Below are positions 5,651 to 6,875 of a stretch of DNA of 6,875 bases, one piece after another. The position numbers were made by a program, and so were the translations under genes. Within the stretch, counting starts at the first letter, position 1. Every line of letters begins with the position of its first letter. The stretch covers positions 1 to 6,875 of the forward strand of contig JAPOQV010000127.1 of the NCBI GenBank assembly GCA_026710565.1, given 5' to 3'. The DNA is from Spirochaetaceae bacterium. GTDB lineage: Bacteria; Spirochaetota; Spirochaetia; SZUA-6; Bin103. The notes below the pieces were generated by a model. That model was not told the DNA's origin. It worked only from the letters and a program-made list of their open reading frames with translations, and searched no databases.

Positions 5651-6152
5651 GCAGACTGAGAGCTTCGCCGCCCCGGACGGCACGCTGGTCTCGGTCATCC
5701 GCGGCCGCGACCATCTGGGCGGCATCCCCGGCTCCAATCCTCGCTCCAGCGACTGCCTGTTCTTCCAGGCCATGTCCCGCGACCGTGGCGAGACGTGGTC
5801 GGACCCGGAGCCGGCCGATCTGCCCGGCACCGGAGCGCCGGCTGGCGGCCTGGCGCTACCGGACGGCTCCCTGGTCCTGCCAGCCCGCCGGCCGTCGCAC
5901 TGGAGCCGCCACCGCGGCCACTCGTTCTGCGGGATGCACATGGCGCGCAGCTTCGACCGGGGCCGCACCTGGAGCACCGACCTCCTGTTCGACCGCACCC
6001 CTGACGGCGAGCCGTTCGACAACTACTACAACGCCATGAACGGCACCTTCGTCCCACTCGGCGATGCGGAGGGGATGTACGTGTTCGGCCACTTCCGCCC
6101 CGGCTCCCCGACCGGCCACCGCGCCTACGCCGTCCACCTCCGCTGGGACTGA
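5651..6152 (+). pseudogene. Sialidase C-terminal fragment (right half of split copy)
   Basis: Homology to copy A begins at GCAGAC (5651 corresponds to A base 116) and runs to the stop at 6150-6152. There is one 3-bp insertion near 5657-5663, which keeps the frame. From FAAPDGTLVSV on, I count 12 differences in 162 residues. Asp boxes RDRGETW and SFDRGRTW are kept. The frame is open upstream into the ATPase promoter region, to about 5535, but that part has no likeness to sialidase. It has no start or Shine-Dalgarno sequence of its own. Together with 992-1265 it would rebuild one sialidase. Its substitutions relative to copy A are mostly at variable loops, so the duplication predates the split or the fragment is still under some constraint. 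Confidence 0.8.
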
Positions 6153-6166
6153 AGCGCGCGCTTCAG
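6149..6166. repeat. Perfect 18-bp palindrome over the sialidase stop codon
   Basis: CTGAAGCGCGCGCTTCAG is perfectly self-complementary and contains the TGA stop. The version in unit 1 (611-628) differs by one base. It lies 37 bp before the truncated HTH gene. Confidence 0.5.
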
Positions 6167-6203
6167 CCGCCGTCGGATCTGGTCACGCAACAGGTGACAT
6201 GCC

Positions 6204-6368
6204 ATGGCTAAGCAGTACGAGAGCGACGCGTTAGCGGCGGCTCACGAGACGGCGCTGGGTCTTACAGGCCTGGTAAGCCAGTGGGAACGTGGCGTGAAGC
6301 GGCCGCGCGGCGCTGCGCTGAAGCTCCTGACGTTGGTCGCGAAGAAAGGTCTCGGGGCGGTCGCCTGA
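6204..6368 (+). pseudogene. HTH antitoxin-like gene, second copy with 51-codon in-frame deletion
   Basis: ATG 6204-6206 begins MAKQYESDALAAAHETALGL, identical to the first HTH gene, then jumps directly to TGLVSQWERGVKRPRGAALK and ends at TGA 6366-6368, giving 54 residues. Compared with the first copy, 153 bp (about 725-877) are missing, exactly 51 codons. The lost part holds the linker and the first helices of the HTH (ERIREICLRENASQAVFARYLNV); the recognition helix is kept. Without the supporting helices a folded DNA-binding domain is unlikely, so I call it a pseudogene, although the frame is open. An AGGTGA 6 bases or so before the ATG is a better Shine-Dalgarno sequence than in copy 1. Confidence 0.75.
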
Positions 6369-6408
6369 CGGACTCGAGGGATACGTGACACTCGACTCGG
6401 TACAGATC

Positions 6409-6435
6409 GAGTTTCAGTGAGCGATCGCGAAACTC
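6409..6435. repeat. Inverted repeat with an internal GCGATCGC palindrome
   Basis: GAGTTTC (6409-6415) and GAAACTC (6429-6435) form a perfect 7-bp inverted repeat with a 13-base spacer ending in GCGATCGC (6421-6428). It sits between the truncated HTH gene and the short ORF at 6472. It could be an operator or a hairpin. Confidence 0.4.
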
Positions 6436-6471
6436 ATCGCAGCTTGGTCGGGGATCTGATAGGGTCCGGGA

Positions 6472-6576
6472 GTGAGTACCGCCGCCGGCCTCCCTCTGGA
6501 TTTCTGGCGCTCCTTCATGCGCTGGGACTAGCCGCGCAACCCCAACGTCGTCCGCTGGTGTTGTATCCCGAGTTAG
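6472..6576 (+). pseudogene. Possible gene remnant with leaderless start and in-frame stop
   Basis: GTG 6472-6474 begins MSTAAGLPLDFWRSFMRWD, which stops at TAG 6529-6531 and then continues in frame as PRNPNVVRW...PS to a second stop at 6574-6576. The composition looks like a real N-terminus (RWDPRNPNVVRW without the stop). A TAGGGT -10-like element (6460-6465) is 6 bases before the GTG, which fits a leaderless transcript. I do not recognise the family and no continuation is seen after 6576. It could be chance. Confidence 0.3.
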
Positions 6577-6734
6577 CTCATCGAGAAAGCAGGTGATTAG
6601 GTCAGAATGATCCGCTGACGGATCGGCTGGGAAGAGGGACGAATGCGGTCTGGGCTCTGAGGGTCACAGGGCGCGGAGGCCAGCGTCTGGCAACGCCGCG
6701 GACACGGTATCCTTGGAGGACAAACCGTAAGGAG
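6577..6734. other. No recognisable gene
   Basis: I see no coding region here that I can support. A - strand open frame crosses it and runs right through the terminator hairpin, which argues against it being a gene. A short hairpin, GATCCG-CTGA-CGGATC, is at 6609-6624. Confidence 0.4.
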
Positions 6735-6769
6735 AAAAAGGCCCGCGCGGGGGGACAACCCGCCGGGCC
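6735..6769 (-). terminator. Intrinsic terminator on the - strand
   Basis: GGCCCGCGCGGG (6740-6751) pairs with CCCGCCGGGCC (6759-6769), leaving one bulged C and a 7-base loop. On the - strand the stem is followed directly by TTTTT (complement of 6735-6739). This is a strong rho-independent terminator for a transcript coming from the right of the window. Confidence 0.75.
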
Positions 6770-6819
6770 ATGGCCGATGCAGCTTCGCTACCAAACGGGG
6801 CTCACCGGCGAGCAGGACG

Positions 6820-6875
6820 TTAGCGACGAAGCGTGGCGCGAGGCAAGGCTCGGCCGGGGTCCCAATACTCCACGC
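6820..6875 (-). CDS. Possible 3' end of a gene entering from the right
   Basis: A - strand frame from the window edge reads VEYWDPGRALPRATLRR and stops at TAA 6820-6822, about 50 bp before the terminator. The terminator implies that a transcript ends here, and this short frame is the best candidate for its coding end. Only about 17 codons are visible, so the family cannot be named; an RNA gene is also possible. Confidence 0.25.
   Translation of the reverse strand, partial: VEYWDPGRALPRATLRR

Larger units (their letters stand above)
5651..6376 (+). repeat. Duplicated sialidase-HTH unit, copy 2 (right part)
   Basis: This is the counterpart of 116-991. The non-coding 51 bp between sialidase and HTH is nearly identical in both copies, which supports segmental duplication over independent paralogues. 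Confidence 0.8.

Noticed and set aside
1359..6623. 12-bp inverted match between 1359-1370 and 6612-6623, each within a small hairpin
   Set aside because: A 12-base match is expected by chance in a window this size; the looser flanking similarity is not enough to call element ends.
6597..6794. 65-residue - strand ORF
   Set aside because: It runs through the intrinsic terminator stem and T-run and has low-complexity Pro/Arg content; coding is unlikely.
1..6875. CRISPR arrays, tRNA or rRNA genes
   Set aside because: No regularly spaced repeats, no cloverleaf with a T-loop motif and no rRNA-like conserved stretches were seen.

Overview
The window is GC-rich, in long stretches gene-dense, and unusually full of broken genes. 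The sialidase-like repeats, the creatinase-type M24 and VOC remnants and the many pseudogenes suggest an environmental bacterium, possibly Chloroflexota or a sponge/sediment symbiont. That placement is only a guess from protein style; no marker gene is present.

Layout. The backbone is a tandem duplication of a two-gene unit on the + strand: a sialidase (BNR/Asp-box) gene followed by a small HTH antitoxin-like gene. Unit 1 is sialidase A (1-614, cut by the window edge) plus an intact HTH gene (666-983). Unit 2 starts right after it with an N-terminal sialidase piece (992-1265), and its C-terminal piece resumes at 5651-6152, followed by an HTH copy with an in-frame 51-codon deletion (6204-6368). 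Aligned to copy A, the left piece stops at A position 115 and the right piece starts at A position 116. The second sialidase is therefore split at one point by a 4,385-bp island (1266-5650).

The island is coded on the - strand. Read in transcription order from the right, it holds: a two-gene ABC/AAA-type ATPase (5505-4276) and DUF4276, probable TOPRIM-like, partner (4295-3660), both intact and overlapping; then a decayed operon of an unrecognised gene, an M24 creatinase/Xaa-Pro-peptidase-like gene and a VOC/glyoxalase-like gene, all carrying frameshifts or stops; then a HigBA-type toxin-antitoxin pair in which the toxin has lost its middle third and the antitoxin is intact.

How the genes work together. 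The ATPase/DUF4276 pair is the only complete multi-gene system here. Its architecture (RecF/OLD-like ATPase plus a small acidic-motif protein) resembles ATPase-TOPRIM anti-phage modules such as PARIS and Gabija, so a defence or DNA-transaction role is a reasonable hypothesis. Its upstream region has a 15-codon leader ORF overlapping the ATPase start (GTGA), an inverted repeat over a TTGACA element, and a run of eight C in the fifth to eighth codons.

The right end (6369-6875) has no confident gene. It holds an inverted repeat, a short possibly leaderless ORF that looks like a broken N-terminus, a clear - strand intrinsic terminator, and perhaps the 3' tip of a - strand gene entering from outside the window.
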